From: Planctomycetota bacterium
Lineage (GTDB): Bacteria; Planctomycetota; GCA-002687715; DRQF01
Direction of reading: 5' to 3'
DNA: 64,000 nt
Assembly (NCBI GenBank): GCA_020639295.1
Contig: JACKGY010000007.1
Span: forward strand, 310,001-374,000
This document shows positions 1 through 7,289 of this stretch, piece by piece. The position numbers and the translations under genes were made by a program. The notes beneath the pieces are model-generated. The model was not told where the DNA came from. It saw only the letters and a program-made list of their open reading frames with translations, and did not search any database. Numbering within the stretch: position 1 is the stretch's first letter; each line of letters starts with the position of its first letter.

Positions 1-1
1 C

Positions 2-481
2 TTCGCCGAGACCGAATGGAGCGGCGGCGTGAGCACGAGACGGAGCACCTACATCCACGGCAGCGACACGATGGTCGGCTTGAAGTCGTACGCCAGGAAG
101 AGCCTCCATCTGGTGATCCGCGGCCCAAGGAGGGAGTTGACCATGGACTGGGTCGAGGAATCCGGCCGCGGCCTGATCGGCGGATTCACCCTGGTCACGA
201 GCTTCCGCGCCGCCGGAGAGGTCCAGGCCTGGCACAAGTTCCACCTGGCGCCGAGCGACCAGGACCCCGAGCACTTTCGCCTCCATTTCTCCGGTCGGGT
301 GGGCGCGAAGGACTACCCGCGCGAGGAGAATCCCGAGTGGCAGCCGCTCGCCTTCGACGATCCGGCCTGCCGCGTCCCGCGCTCCGCCATCGATCGCTCC
401 TTCCGCGATCGCGATCTCCTTCGACGGCTGGCCACCTTGCCTGCGGCTCGCCACGGTCGCCCGCCTTCACGACCACGTTGA
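2..481 (+). CDS. Hypothetical protein, C-terminal fragment (gene starts left of the window)
   Basis: The reading frame is open from base 2 to the TGA at 479-481, so the visible 159 codons are the end of a longer gene. An internal GTG at 29 could be mistaken for a start, but in-frame coding-like sequence continues upstream of it. The middle part (GLIGGFTLVTSF, then a stretch rich in Trp, Phe and charged residues) looks like an ordinary globular domain. The last 40 residues become very Arg/Pro-rich, which may be a natural tail or a frameshift artefact. I do not recognise a family. It precedes the metal-uptake genes in the same direction, with 86 bases between. Confidence 0.55.
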   Translation, partial: FAETEWSGGVSTRRSTYIHGSDTMVGLKSYARKSLHLVIRGPRRELTMDWVEESGRGLIGGFTLVTSFRAAGEVQAWHKFHLAPSDQDPEHFRLHFSGRVGAKDYPREENPEWQPLAFDDPACRVPRSAIDRSFRDRDLLRRLATLPAARHGRPPSRPR

Positions 482-567
482 GCCCGTGGAGTGATGCGCC
501 GGTGATGAGGAGCCGCGGCCGGGTTCTTCTTGTCAGACGATGATCGGCGGGGCAGAATCAGCGCGCC

Positions 568-969
568 ATGCGAACGGGCCCCGCCATCAACGCGATTCGG
601 TTCAGGACGGCAGCCATGCTGCTCGCCCTGCTCCTCGCACTGGCCCAGCTCGTGCCGCTCCTCCACCATCACGACGACCACCGCCTCGGCTGTTCGGCAC
701 ATCACGAGCAGGCCGACGGTGCACACGACCACGACGGCTGTACCGGTCACGAGCATCCGGAGGCTCCGGTCCCCGACGCGCCCGATCACGAGGACGACCA
801 CGACTGCATGGTCTGCCTCATGCGGACGGCCTCGCTGGTCAGCTTCGAGCCGCCGCCGATCCTGCCCTCGCCCGAGGAAGTCGCCGAGATCGTCCTCGAC
901 CAGGGACTCGCTCCGGTCGCGATCGTCCAGCGCGAGCGACCGAGCGCGCGCGCGCCTCCTCTCGCCTGA
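568..969 (+). CDS. Small histidine-rich protein with CxxC motif (DUF2946-like)
   Basis: 133 residues. A hydrophobic segment at about residues 14-32 looks like a signal peptide or membrane anchor. Twelve histidines follow between residues 33 and 79, mixed with Asp/Glu, and then a CMVC pair at 80-83. This layout resembles the DUF2946 group of small His-rich proteins often found beside zinc or copper transport genes. Its place directly before an outer-membrane protein and a ZnuABC-type importer supports a role in binding or handling zinc at the cell envelope, but this is inference. The C-terminal 40 residues have no visible motif. A copper or cobalt role cannot be excluded from sequence. Confidence 0.6.
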   Translation: MRTGPAINAIRFRTAAMLLALLLALAQLVPLLHHHDDHRLGCSAHHEQADGAHDHDGCTGHEHPEAPVPDAPDHEDDHDCMVCLMRTASLVSFEPPPILPSPEEVAEIVLDQGLAPVAIVQRERPSARAPPLA

Positions 970-1280
970 AGACGTCCATCGTCGACCGTCAGGCCAGGAT
1001 CCCGCCACCACCCGGCGCGGATTCCGTCCCGACGTGTCCAGTCTCCCGTCGCTCGACCGTTCGAAGGCAGCGAGGCCCACGGGCCTCGCGAGCCGGCGGC
1101 GCGTCAATCGGACGGCGAGGACGGCGACCGAGGTCCGCATGACCGAGCGCGCGGCGCGCCGGCGATGCCTGAGCATCGTCCGGCCCGGCTGCCTGCCGGT
1201 GAACCGACGCGCCGTCCACCCCGCCATGACCTCGAGCGTCGCGGAGCATTCCGCACACGACCGTCAACGTGAGAGAAACC
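970..1280. other. 311-base intergenic stretch before the metal-uptake porin gene
   Basis: No convincing gene is present; open frames here on both strands are Arg/Pro-rich shadows. A short hairpin lies at 1070-1089 (9-bp arms, 2-base loop) with no T-run, so it is not a typical terminator. I saw no AT-rich palindrome of the usual Zur type. The promoter of the downstream genes may lie here, but no -35/-10 pair stands out. Confidence 0.4.
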
Positions 1281-2690
1281 ATGACTTCCGAAAACCATCG
1301 GACCGGGCTCATCGTCCTGTCCCTTCTCGCCCTCGTGGCCGCCTGTCGCGGCCAGGGGACCGAGGTCGAACGACGCATCGCCGAGCTCGAAGCCCGGCAG
1401 AACCAGCAGATCGCCGAGTTGAAGGAGAACTACGAGGCCCGCATCGCCGGCCTCGAGACCGAGATCCGCGGTCTCAAGGGCCAGGTCGTCGACCTCGGCA
1501 GCGACCTCCGGCAGGACCTCGAGCGAGAACTCCAGGAACTCGCCAACTCCGGGCCGGCCGGCGACGCGCTCGGCCAGACCACGATCTTCTCCAACGTCCG
1601 CAACCCGGCCCTCGGTGTGGTCGGCGAGTTCATCTGGAGCGGCTCCAGCCTCGACGACGACTTCTCGCTCTACGAGCGCTTCGCGCTGCGCGGCGTCGAG
1701 ATCACCATCGCCGGCGAGGTCGACGACGCCCTCGAGTACTACGTCGCGCTGCACATCGACGAGGACGAAGGGCTCGAACTCGAGGAGGCCTTCGCCCTGG
1801 CGCGCAACCTGCTCCCGGACACCTTCAGTCTGAAGTTCGGCCGCTTCAACGTCGACCACGGCAAGACCTCGCCCCTGCACGAACACGAGCTGCCGATCGT
1901 CGACAAGCCTGGCGTCATCCAGGACTACCTGGGCGGGAGCCTGCGCGGCACCGGCGTCGAGCTGCACCACTGGTTGCCGCTGGGCGACGACCTCCTGCGC
2001 TGGAGTCTGGGCGTCTTCAACACCGCCGACTCGGACGCCCACGTGATCGGCGGGCCGCTCGCCGGCGAGCATCACCACCATGAGGACGAGGACCTCCTCC
2101 CGGGAGAACGCGGACTGGAGAACTTCGCCTTCAACGCCCGGATCACCGCGATCTTCGAGTTGACGCCCGATTCGACCCTGCAGGTCGGCGGCAGCCTGCT
2201 CTGGGCGCCGGAACAGCGTGGCGTCCTCGAGCACGACCACGAAGACGAGGATGAGGACGACGAGGAGCCGATCATCCGCGATCTCGAGAAGCTGACCCTG
2301 TCCTTCGACCTGACCTACCGGAACATCGATCCGAGCGACGGATCGGGTTTCGAGGCGCTGGCGGAGTTCCTCTTCAACTCCCAGGAGACCGGTGACCCGG
2401 AGACCGGCGAGGTCGACCGCCACCACGCCTTCGGCTTCCACGTGGTCGGTGAGTATCACCTCGACCAGTGGCTGTCCCTCGGTGCGGCCTTCGACTGGTA
2501 CGAGCGGGCCCTGGAGCCGGGTGAGAGCTGGGACGTCGGCGCCTTCGTCACCTGGAAGTGGAACGAGTTCAACCGGCTACGCCTCGAGGGGCGGTGGTAC
2601 GAGGACACGACCTTCGGTGAGGACTACGTCCTGGTCCTCGTCCAGTGGACCACGACGATCGGCAATCACGGGCACCCCCTGCCCTGGTAA
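1281..2690 (+). CDS. Outer-membrane beta-barrel protein with coiled-coil N-terminus and His-rich loops, probable metal porin
   Basis: 469 residues from ATG 1281, which follows GAGAGA; a GTG at 1269 is less likely. Residues 10-22 form a signal sequence ending in a lipobox-like LVAAC (Cys22). Residues 27-88 are a Glu/Arg/Leu heptad pattern typical of a coiled coil. The rest alternates aromatic and polar residues as in a beta-barrel (KFGRFNVDHGK, NFAFNARITAIFEL) and ends in a strand finishing with Trp. Two acidic/His loops (GEHHHHEDED and EHDHEDEDEDDEE) probably bind cations. The gene ends 16 bases before the znuA-like gene, so zinc entry across the outer membrane is the likely role. A phosphate or sugar porin ancestry (OprO/OprP type) is possible. 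Confidence 0.72.
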   Translation: MTSENHRTGLIVLSLLALVAACRGQGTEVERRIAELEARQNQQIAELKENYEARIAGLETEIRGLKGQVVDLGSDLRQDLERELQELANSGPAGDALGQTTIFSNVRNPALGVVGEFIWSGSSLDDDFSLYERFALRGVEITIAGEVDDALEYYVALHIDEDEGLELEEAFALARNLLPDTFSLKFGRFNVDHGKTSPLHEHELPIVDKPGVIQDYLGGSLRGTGVELHHWLPLGDDLLRWSLGVFNTADSDAHVIGGPLAGEHHHHEDEDLLPGERGLENFAFNARITAIFELTPDSTLQVGGSLLWAPEQRGVLEHDHEDEDEDDEEPIIRDLEKLTLSFDLTYRNIDPSDGSGFEALAEFLFNSQETGDPETGEVDRHHAFGFHVVGEYHLDQWLSLGAAFDWYERALEPGESWDVGAFVTWKWNEFNRLRLEGRWYEDTTFGEDYVLVLVQWTTTIGNHGHPLPW

Positions 2691-2706
2691 CGAGGAGCAC
2701 GACATC

Positions 2707-3612
2707 ATGAATCACGGCAAGATCATCTTCCTTCTTCTCGCCCTCTCCGCGCTGCTCCGGGCCCAGACGCTCGAGGTCGTGACCACGACTCCGGACCTCG
2801 CCGACCTGGCCCGACGGATCGGCGGCAAGACCGTCACCGTGGAGTCCCTGACCCGCGGTGGCGAGGACCTCCATCAGGTCAACATCCGCCCCTCCATGCT
2901 GGCGCGCCTGCGCGAGGCCGATCTGCTGGTGGAGATGGGCCTGGACATGGAGCATGCCTGGCTGCCGGCGCTGCTGAAGAGCGCGCGCAACGACCGGATC
3001 ACCCCGGGACGTGACGGCTTCGTCAACGCCTCCGTGGCGGTCAAGGCCCGGGCCAACGAGGACCAGGGCAAGGGGGTACATCAGCACCCGCTGGGCAATC
3101 CGCACTTCAATCTCGACCCGGTCGCGATGGGCCGCGTCGCCGACCTGATCGCCGAACGCCTCACGGCGCTCCGACCGGCGGACCGCGAGCTCTACGAGAG
3201 CAACCGGAAGGCCTTTGCCGCCGACCTCGACGACCACCTGAAGAGCTGGCGCGACCGCCTCGCTACGCTCGAGGGCGCCACCTTCATCGAGTACCACGAG
3301 ACCTGGGGCTACTTCGCGGACCGCTTCGGACTGAAGATCCTCGGTCGGATCGAGCCCAGGCCCGGGGTCGCGCCAGGACCGCGCCAGATGGCCAGCCTTG
3401 CGGGCGACGCCAGGAAGGCGGGGGCGAAGCTGGTGGTCGGTCGGCCGCCCCATCGCCAGGACCTGGAGAAGATGGCCGAGCTGATCGAGGGTCGATCGCT
3501 GGCGATCGATCCGATGAGCCGACTCGACGAGGAGGGCGGCTATCTCGGCTTCATGGATCGAGTGGTGACGGACTTCGTCGACCTCCTGAAGCCGAAGGCC
3601 TCGGGTCGTTGA
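2707..3612 (+). CDS. znuA: Metal ABC transporter substrate-binding protein (ZnuA/TroA family)
   Basis: 301 residues. An N-terminal signal peptide ends near LLRAQ (residue 20). The mature protein begins LEVVTTTPDLADLARRIGG, typical of cluster A-I metal-binding proteins. The expected metal ligands are visible: His56 (EDLHQVNIRPS), His133 (NPHFNLDP), His197 (YHETWGYF) and Asp268 (AIDPMS). The His-rich loop of classical ZnuA is reduced to KGVHQHPLG at 122-130. It captures a divalent metal in the periplasm for the ATPase and permease that follow in overlapping frames. Zinc is favoured by three His ligands and the His-rich neighbours; manganese is the main alternative. ATG 2707 is preceded by GAGGAG. 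Confidence 0.87.
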   Translation: MNHGKIIFLLLALSALLRAQTLEVVTTTPDLADLARRIGGKTVTVESLTRGGEDLHQVNIRPSMLARLREADLLVEMGLDMEHAWLPALLKSARNDRITPGRDGFVNASVAVKARANEDQGKGVHQHPLGNPHFNLDPVAMGRVADLIAERLTALRPADRELYESNRKAFAADLDDHLKSWRDRLATLEGATFIEYHETWGYFADRFGLKILGRIEPRPGVAPGPRQMASLAGDARKAGAKLVVGRPPHRQDLEKMAELIEGRSLAIDPMSRLDEEGGYLGFMDRVVTDFVDLLKPKASGR

Positions 3613-4223
3613 GCTTCCGCTGCGCGGGATTGGAGGTCGGCCATCGCGGTCGGAGCGTGGCCGGCCCCTTCGATCTCGCCTTCGCCACCGCCGAGATCAA
3701 CCTGCTCGAAGGTCGAAACGGTGCCGGCAAGACGACGCTTCTGCGTTGTCTTGCCGGCCTCTTGCCGCCGACCGCCGGTCGGTTCGACCCGCTGCCGGTG
3801 CCGATCGCCTGGGTCCCCCAGGCGAGCAGTCTCGACTCCGGGTTCCCGATCCAGGCGATCGAGGTGGTGATGCAGGCCCTCACCGGCTCGGCGGGGCGCG
3901 CGACCCGCCAGGCCGCCGCGCGCGCCGCGCTCGATCGACTCGGCGCCGGGGACCTCGGCCACCGACCCTACTTTCAGCTCTCGGGTGGCCAGCGACAGAA
4001 GGTGCTGATCGCCCGTGCGCTGCTGCGCTCGCCGAAGACCCTGCTGCTCGACGAACCCTTCACCGGCCTCGACCTCGCCGCCGAGGCGGCCCTGTGGCGC
4101 CTCCTTCTCGGCGAGGTCGACGCCGGCGTCCTGGTCATCCTCGCCGCGCACGAGGAAGTGCCTGAATCGGTCGGTCACCGGCTCCGGCGGATCAGGCTGT
4201 CGTCACCGGAGCAACCGCGATGA
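3609..4223 (+). CDS. znuC: Metal ABC transporter ATP-binding protein
   Basis: 204 residues, starting at a TTG that overlaps the previous stop (TTGA), which implies translational coupling. Walker A GRNGAGKT is at 35-42, the Q-loop Gln at 71, the signature LSGGQ at 124-128, Walker B LLLDEP at 145-150 and the switch His at 181. It powers uptake of the metal delivered by the ZnuA-like protein. It is shorter than most ZnuC proteins (about 230-250) because the region after Walker A is trimmed and there is no long C-terminal extension. Symbol given from family and context; the metal is inferred. Confidence 0.87.
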   Translation: MSFRCAGLEVGHRGRSVAGPFDLAFATAEINLLEGRNGAGKTTLLRCLAGLLPPTAGRFDPLPVPIAWVPQASSLDSGFPIQAIEVVMQALTGSAGRATRQAAARAALDRLGAGDLGHRPYFQLSGGQRQKVLIARALLRSPKTLLLDEPFTGLDLAAEAALWRLLLGEVDAGVLVILAAHEEVPESVGHRLRRIRLSSPEQPR

Positions 4224-5077
4224 TCGAGTCCCTGCGCCACAGCTATGACCTGGTGACGCAGTTCTACCGGGATGGATTCATCGCCGCGGTCGCGGTCGCG
4301 ATCGCCGGTGGCCTGGTCGGCCTTCGCCTCGGACTGCGGCGGCTGCCGCTCGCCGGGCTGGCGGCGCCGAAACTCGCGGCTCTCGGCCTGGCCGCTGCCT
4401 TCATCCTGTTCGCCGAGGGCGAGGCGGATCTCCCGGGCGAACTTCCGCGCATCCTTTGTTCCGCTGGCACCGTCATCCTCGGCATGGCCGCCATCGCGGC
4501 CCTTGGTCGCGGGCGCGCCTCGACCGCGGCCTTCGCCGGTCTCCTCTTCGTGGCCGCCGGGGCCGGAGCCTCGCTCCTCGCGGCGATCGCGCCGCAGCGC
4601 GAGGTGTCCGAATACCTGGCCGCGGAGGGCCGGCTCCTGACCGTGAGCGCGGCGGACCGCAACGTCGTGGTCGGCGCCTCCGGCGCCGTCGCGCTGGTGA
4701 TGCTCTTCTTCCGGCGCGCCTTCGACGCGGCCGCCTTCGACCCGGACTTCGCCCGGGTCATCGGTCGCCCCGCGCGGCGGCTCTTCCTGGCCGAGATCGT
4801 GGTGACGAGTCTCTTCGCCGCGCTGACCGTGCCGCGCATCGGAGCCCCGGCCGTGCTGGCGGTCCTGTTCATTCCGCCCGCGCTCATCCAGCCGACCGCC
4901 CCGAGTCTGGGTTCGGCTCCCTGGCTCGTCGTCCTGGCCTCGATTCTCGGTATCCTCGGCTCCTTCCATCTGGCCATCGCCCTCGACCTGCCCCCCGACG
5001 CCGCGCTGGTCCTCGGCGTCCTCGGCGCCAGCCTGCTCGTGGCCGCGACGAGCCGACTCGTGGGGACTCGGCGATGA
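4220..5077 (+). CDS. znuB: Metal ABC transporter permease (ABC-3 family)
   Basis: 285 residues, start ATG overlapping the previous stop (ATGA). Seven to eight hydrophobic segments are visible. The N-terminal FIAAVAVAIAGGLVGLRLGLRRLPLAGLAAPKLA region and the later ALTVPRIGAPAVLAVLFIPPALI region match the ABC-3 permease plan (ZnuB/TroC/MntB). It forms the inner-membrane channel for the metal. The usual HAxxPG-type motif around residue 45 is altered to LAAPKLAALGL, so the sequence is divergent. It is the last gene of the metal-uptake cluster; the repeat block begins 15 bases after its stop. Confidence 0.82.
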   Translation: MIESLRHSYDLVTQFYRDGFIAAVAVAIAGGLVGLRLGLRRLPLAGLAAPKLAALGLAAAFILFAEGEADLPGELPRILCSAGTVILGMAAIAALGRGRASTAAFAGLLFVAAGAGASLLAAIAPQREVSEYLAAEGRLLTVSAADRNVVVGASGAVALVMLFFRRAFDAAAFDPDFARVIGRPARRLFLAEIVVTSLFAALTVPRIGAPAVLAVLFIPPALIQPTAPSLGSAPWLVVLASILGILGSFHLAIALDLPPDAALVLGVLGASLLVAATSRLVGTRR

Positions 5078-5092
5078 TGGCGACTGCTCTCC

Positions 5093-5171
5093 GAGGCCCC
5101 CATGGTTCTTCCGCCGACCGGGCTCCGGGTCGGGGAGGACGTCGCGCGACACCGCGGTCCGTCCCCATCGG
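5093..5171. repeat. 79-bp direct repeat, copy 1
   Basis: This segment matches 5543-5621 at 66 of 79 positions by my alignment without gaps. The best-conserved core is GGTTCTTCCGCCGACCGGGC and GTCGCGCGAC. It starts 15 bases after the znuB stop. No protein is encoded by it on either strand that I would support. Confidence 0.75.
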
Positions 5172-5365
5172 ACCACGGAGCGCCTGCTCCGCCTCTTCTT
5201 CTCGGCCCGCTGAAAGTCCCCTCTGCGCAGCTGGCGCTGCGCGGTCCTTCTCCCCGGACCGCGGAGCGCTGCTCCGCCTCTTCTTTCTCCCTGGACCGTG
5301 GAGCGCCTGCTCCACCTCTTATTTCTCCCCGGACCGCGGAGCGCCGCTCCGCCTCTTTTCCTCCG
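5170..5365. repeat. Array of four GC-rich hairpin repeats followed by pyrimidine runs
   Basis: Four related units begin GGACC at about 5170, 5256, 5293 and 5331; the last three are spaced 37-38 bases apart. Each holds a short hairpin such as GCGGAGC-GCT-GCTCCGC (5261-5277) followed by CCTCTT and a T/C-rich run. In the third unit both stem sides change together (GTGGAGC/GCTCCAC), a compensatory change that keeps pairing. Between units 1 and 2 a different hairpin lies at about 5225-5242. On the plus strand these could act as weak serial terminators behind znuB, or they could be REP-like elements. No coding function is apparent. Confidence 0.65.
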
Positions 5366-5542
5366 TTCGTTGAGAGGGTCCTCGGCGCGGCCGGCGCTGC
5401 CCGGTCCTGGGGTGGATCATCGTCGTCATCGGGGCCGAGACGCCGAGGGGGCGGGATTCCGGCCCGTCCGACCCGATGATCCGAGAAAAATCGGCAGGCG
5501 GATGTCGTGCAGCGGCGAGGCCGTTCGTTCACCATCGTCGGC

Positions 5543-5621
5543 GAGGCCCGGAGGGTTCTTCCGCCGACCGGGCTCCGGAGCGGAAAGGGCGTCGCGCGAC
5601 GCCGCGGTCCGGAGCGATCGG
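5543..5621. repeat. 79-bp direct repeat, copy 2
   Basis: Second copy of the 5093-5171 repeat. It ends 22 bases before the start codon of the YCII gene, so it probably overlaps that gene's promoter or leader. Together the copies frame about 370 bases of non-coding sequence. Confidence 0.75.
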
Positions 5622-5643
5622 CAACGATGACGCGAGACGAGAC

Positions 5644-6006
5644 ATGAACGAGTACCTGCTGGCATTGCACGAGGATCCGACCCTCTGGGCGGACATGAGC
5701 CCCGAAGACATGCAGCGGATCATCGAGTCCTACGGCGCCTGGGCCCGGAAGATGGGCGAGGAGGGCCATCTGCGTGGCGGCCAGAAGTTGAAGGACGAAC
5801 CCGGTCGGGTCCTGCGGAAGACCGGCAGCGGCATCAAGACCGTCGACGGCCCCTACTCCGAGACCAAGGAGATCCTGGGCGGCTTCTTCATCATCGCGGC
5901 GAAGGACTACGACGAGGCGGCCAGGGTCGCCGCGAGCTGTCCGCACGTCCTGAACGGCGGCACGATCGAGCTGCGGGAGATCGACCCGGTCGAGGACGGC
6001 GCTTGA
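5644..6006 (+). CDS. YCII/DGPF-domain protein
   Basis: 120 residues. The signature DGPYSETKEILGGFFIIAA (68-86) identifies the YCII-related (DGPF) family, ferredoxin-like dimeric folds of uncertain chemistry. ATG 5644 is chosen because the family begins with a strand like NEYLLALHED; upstream in-frame sequence falls in the repeat block and is not family-like. It overlaps the following sigma-factor gene by four bases. This YCII-sigma pairing is the hallmark of the ECF42 class, in which DGPF proteins are encoded beside the sigma factor. Confidence 0.87.
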   Translation: MNEYLLALHEDPTLWADMSPEDMQRIIESYGAWARKMGEEGHLRGGQKLKDEPGRVLRKTGSGIKTVDGPYSETKEILGGFFIIAAKDYDEAARVAASCPHVLNGGTIELREIDPVEDGA

Positions 6007-7271
6007 CCGAAGCCGGCGAGACCATCCGCCCCCTGGTCGACCGGCTCTTCCGGAGGAGTTCGGGTCGGATGGTCGCCTCCCTGGTCCGCGTCTTCGGCAG
6101 CGAGCACATCGAGCTCGCCGAGGACGTGGTCCAGGAGTCACTGCTCCGGGCGTTGAGGATCTGGCCCTTCCGCGGCATCCCGGCCGAGCCCGAGGCCTGG
6201 CTGATGCGGGTCGCCCGCAACCGGGCCCTCGACCTCCTGCGACGGGACCAGGCCTTTCGCGAGCGGGAGGCGGCCATCGCCGCCGCTCGGAGCCTCGGCG
6301 TCGACGACGAGCCCGGCCGCCCACCCGACGAGCTCACCGACGACCAGCTCAGGCTGATGTTCACCTGCTGCCATCCATCGCTGGCGGCTACCGCGCGGGT
6401 CGCCCTGACCCTGAAGACCGTCTGTGGATTCGGCCTCTCCGAGATCGCGCGCGCCTTCCTGGTGGCGGAGGACGCGATCGCCCAGCGCCTCGTCCGCGCC
6501 CGCCGCGACATCCGCGACCGGGGGATCCCGCTCGGCCTCGGTGGCGCCGAGGACGTCGCGGCGCGCCTGCCCTCGGTGCTCGAAGCGGTCTATCTCCTGT
6601 TCAACGAGGGCTACGCGGCCCACGAGGGCGACGCCCTCCTGCGTCGCGACCTGATCGAGGAAGCGCTGCGCCTCGGCGCGCTCCTCTTGCGCGAGGAGAG
6701 CACGCGTCTTCCCGAGGTCCACGCCCTCATGGCTCTGATGCTCTTCCAGGCCTCGCGCTCGGCCGCGCGGGTCGATCCGGCCGGCGAGATCCTGCTCCTC
6801 GAGGAGCAGGACCGCCGGAGCTGGGACCGGCGGATGATCGGGCGTGCCTTCCACGAGCTGGAGCTGGCCATGCGCGGCGACGAGCTGACCCGCTTCCACC
6901 TGGAGGCCGGCATCGCGTCCTGCCACGCCTTGCCGCGAACCTGGCAGGACACCGACTGGCGCCGGGTCCTGGACTACTACGACCTCCTGCTCGAGATCCG
7001 TCCCGATCCGGTGGTCGCGCTCAACCGCGCGGTCGCGCTGGCGCTGGCCGAAGGGCTGGAGCGCGGCCTGGAGGCGCTCGACGGGCTGGCCCGGGAACCG
7101 ATCTTGAGGTCCTACTACCTCCTGCCCGCCGCGCGCGCCGAACTGCTGCGCCGGGCCGGGCGCTTCGCGGCCGCCGCCGCGGCCTTCCGCCAGGCCTTGG
7201 CGCTGCGCGCCAGCGAACCGGAACGCCGGCTTCTGGAGCGGCGCCTCGCCGACTGCGAACGCGATCGTTGA
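6003..7271 (+). CDS. ECF sigma factor of the ECF42 (YCII-associated) type with long C-terminal extension
   Basis: 422 residues from a TTG at 6003 that overlaps the YCII gene stop. Sigma region 2 covers about residues 20-85 (AEDVVQESLLRALRIWPFRG, then RVARNRALDLLRRD). Region 4 covers about 115-170 (RLMFTCCHPSL, then GFGLSEIARAFLVAEDAIAQRLVRAR). The remaining 250 residues are helical and contain VYLLFNEGY and ALNRAVALA, typical of the TPR-like extension of ECF42 factors. No anti-sigma gene is adjacent; in this class the C-terminal extension is thought to control activity. It probably transcribes the YCII gene and itself. Confidence 0.9.
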   Translation: MTEAGETIRPLVDRLFRRSSGRMVASLVRVFGSEHIELAEDVVQESLLRALRIWPFRGIPAEPEAWLMRVARNRALDLLRRDQAFREREAAIAAARSLGVDDEPGRPPDELTDDQLRLMFTCCHPSLAATARVALTLKTVCGFGLSEIARAFLVAEDAIAQRLVRARRDIRDRGIPLGLGGAEDVAARLPSVLEAVYLLFNEGYAAHEGDALLRRDLIEEALRLGALLLREESTRLPEVHALMALMLFQASRSAARVDPAGEILLLEEQDRRSWDRRMIGRAFHELELAMRGDELTRFHLEAGIASCHALPRTWQDTDWRRVLDYYDLLLEIRPDPVVALNRAVALALAEGLERGLEALDGLAREPILRSYYLLPAARAELLRRAGRFAAAAAAFRQALALRASEPERRLLERRLADCERDR

Positions 7272-7289
7272 GCGTGGTGCAGGGGACGA

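Noticed and set aside
16..543. Plus-strand frame that could be taken as the first gene
   Set aside because: Its product is mostly Arg, Pro and Gly; the adjacent frame from base 2 looks protein-like and is open to the window edge.
5170..5365. CRISPR-like array
   Set aside because: Units are short hairpins with irregular spacing and no spacers of constant length; no cas genes are near.
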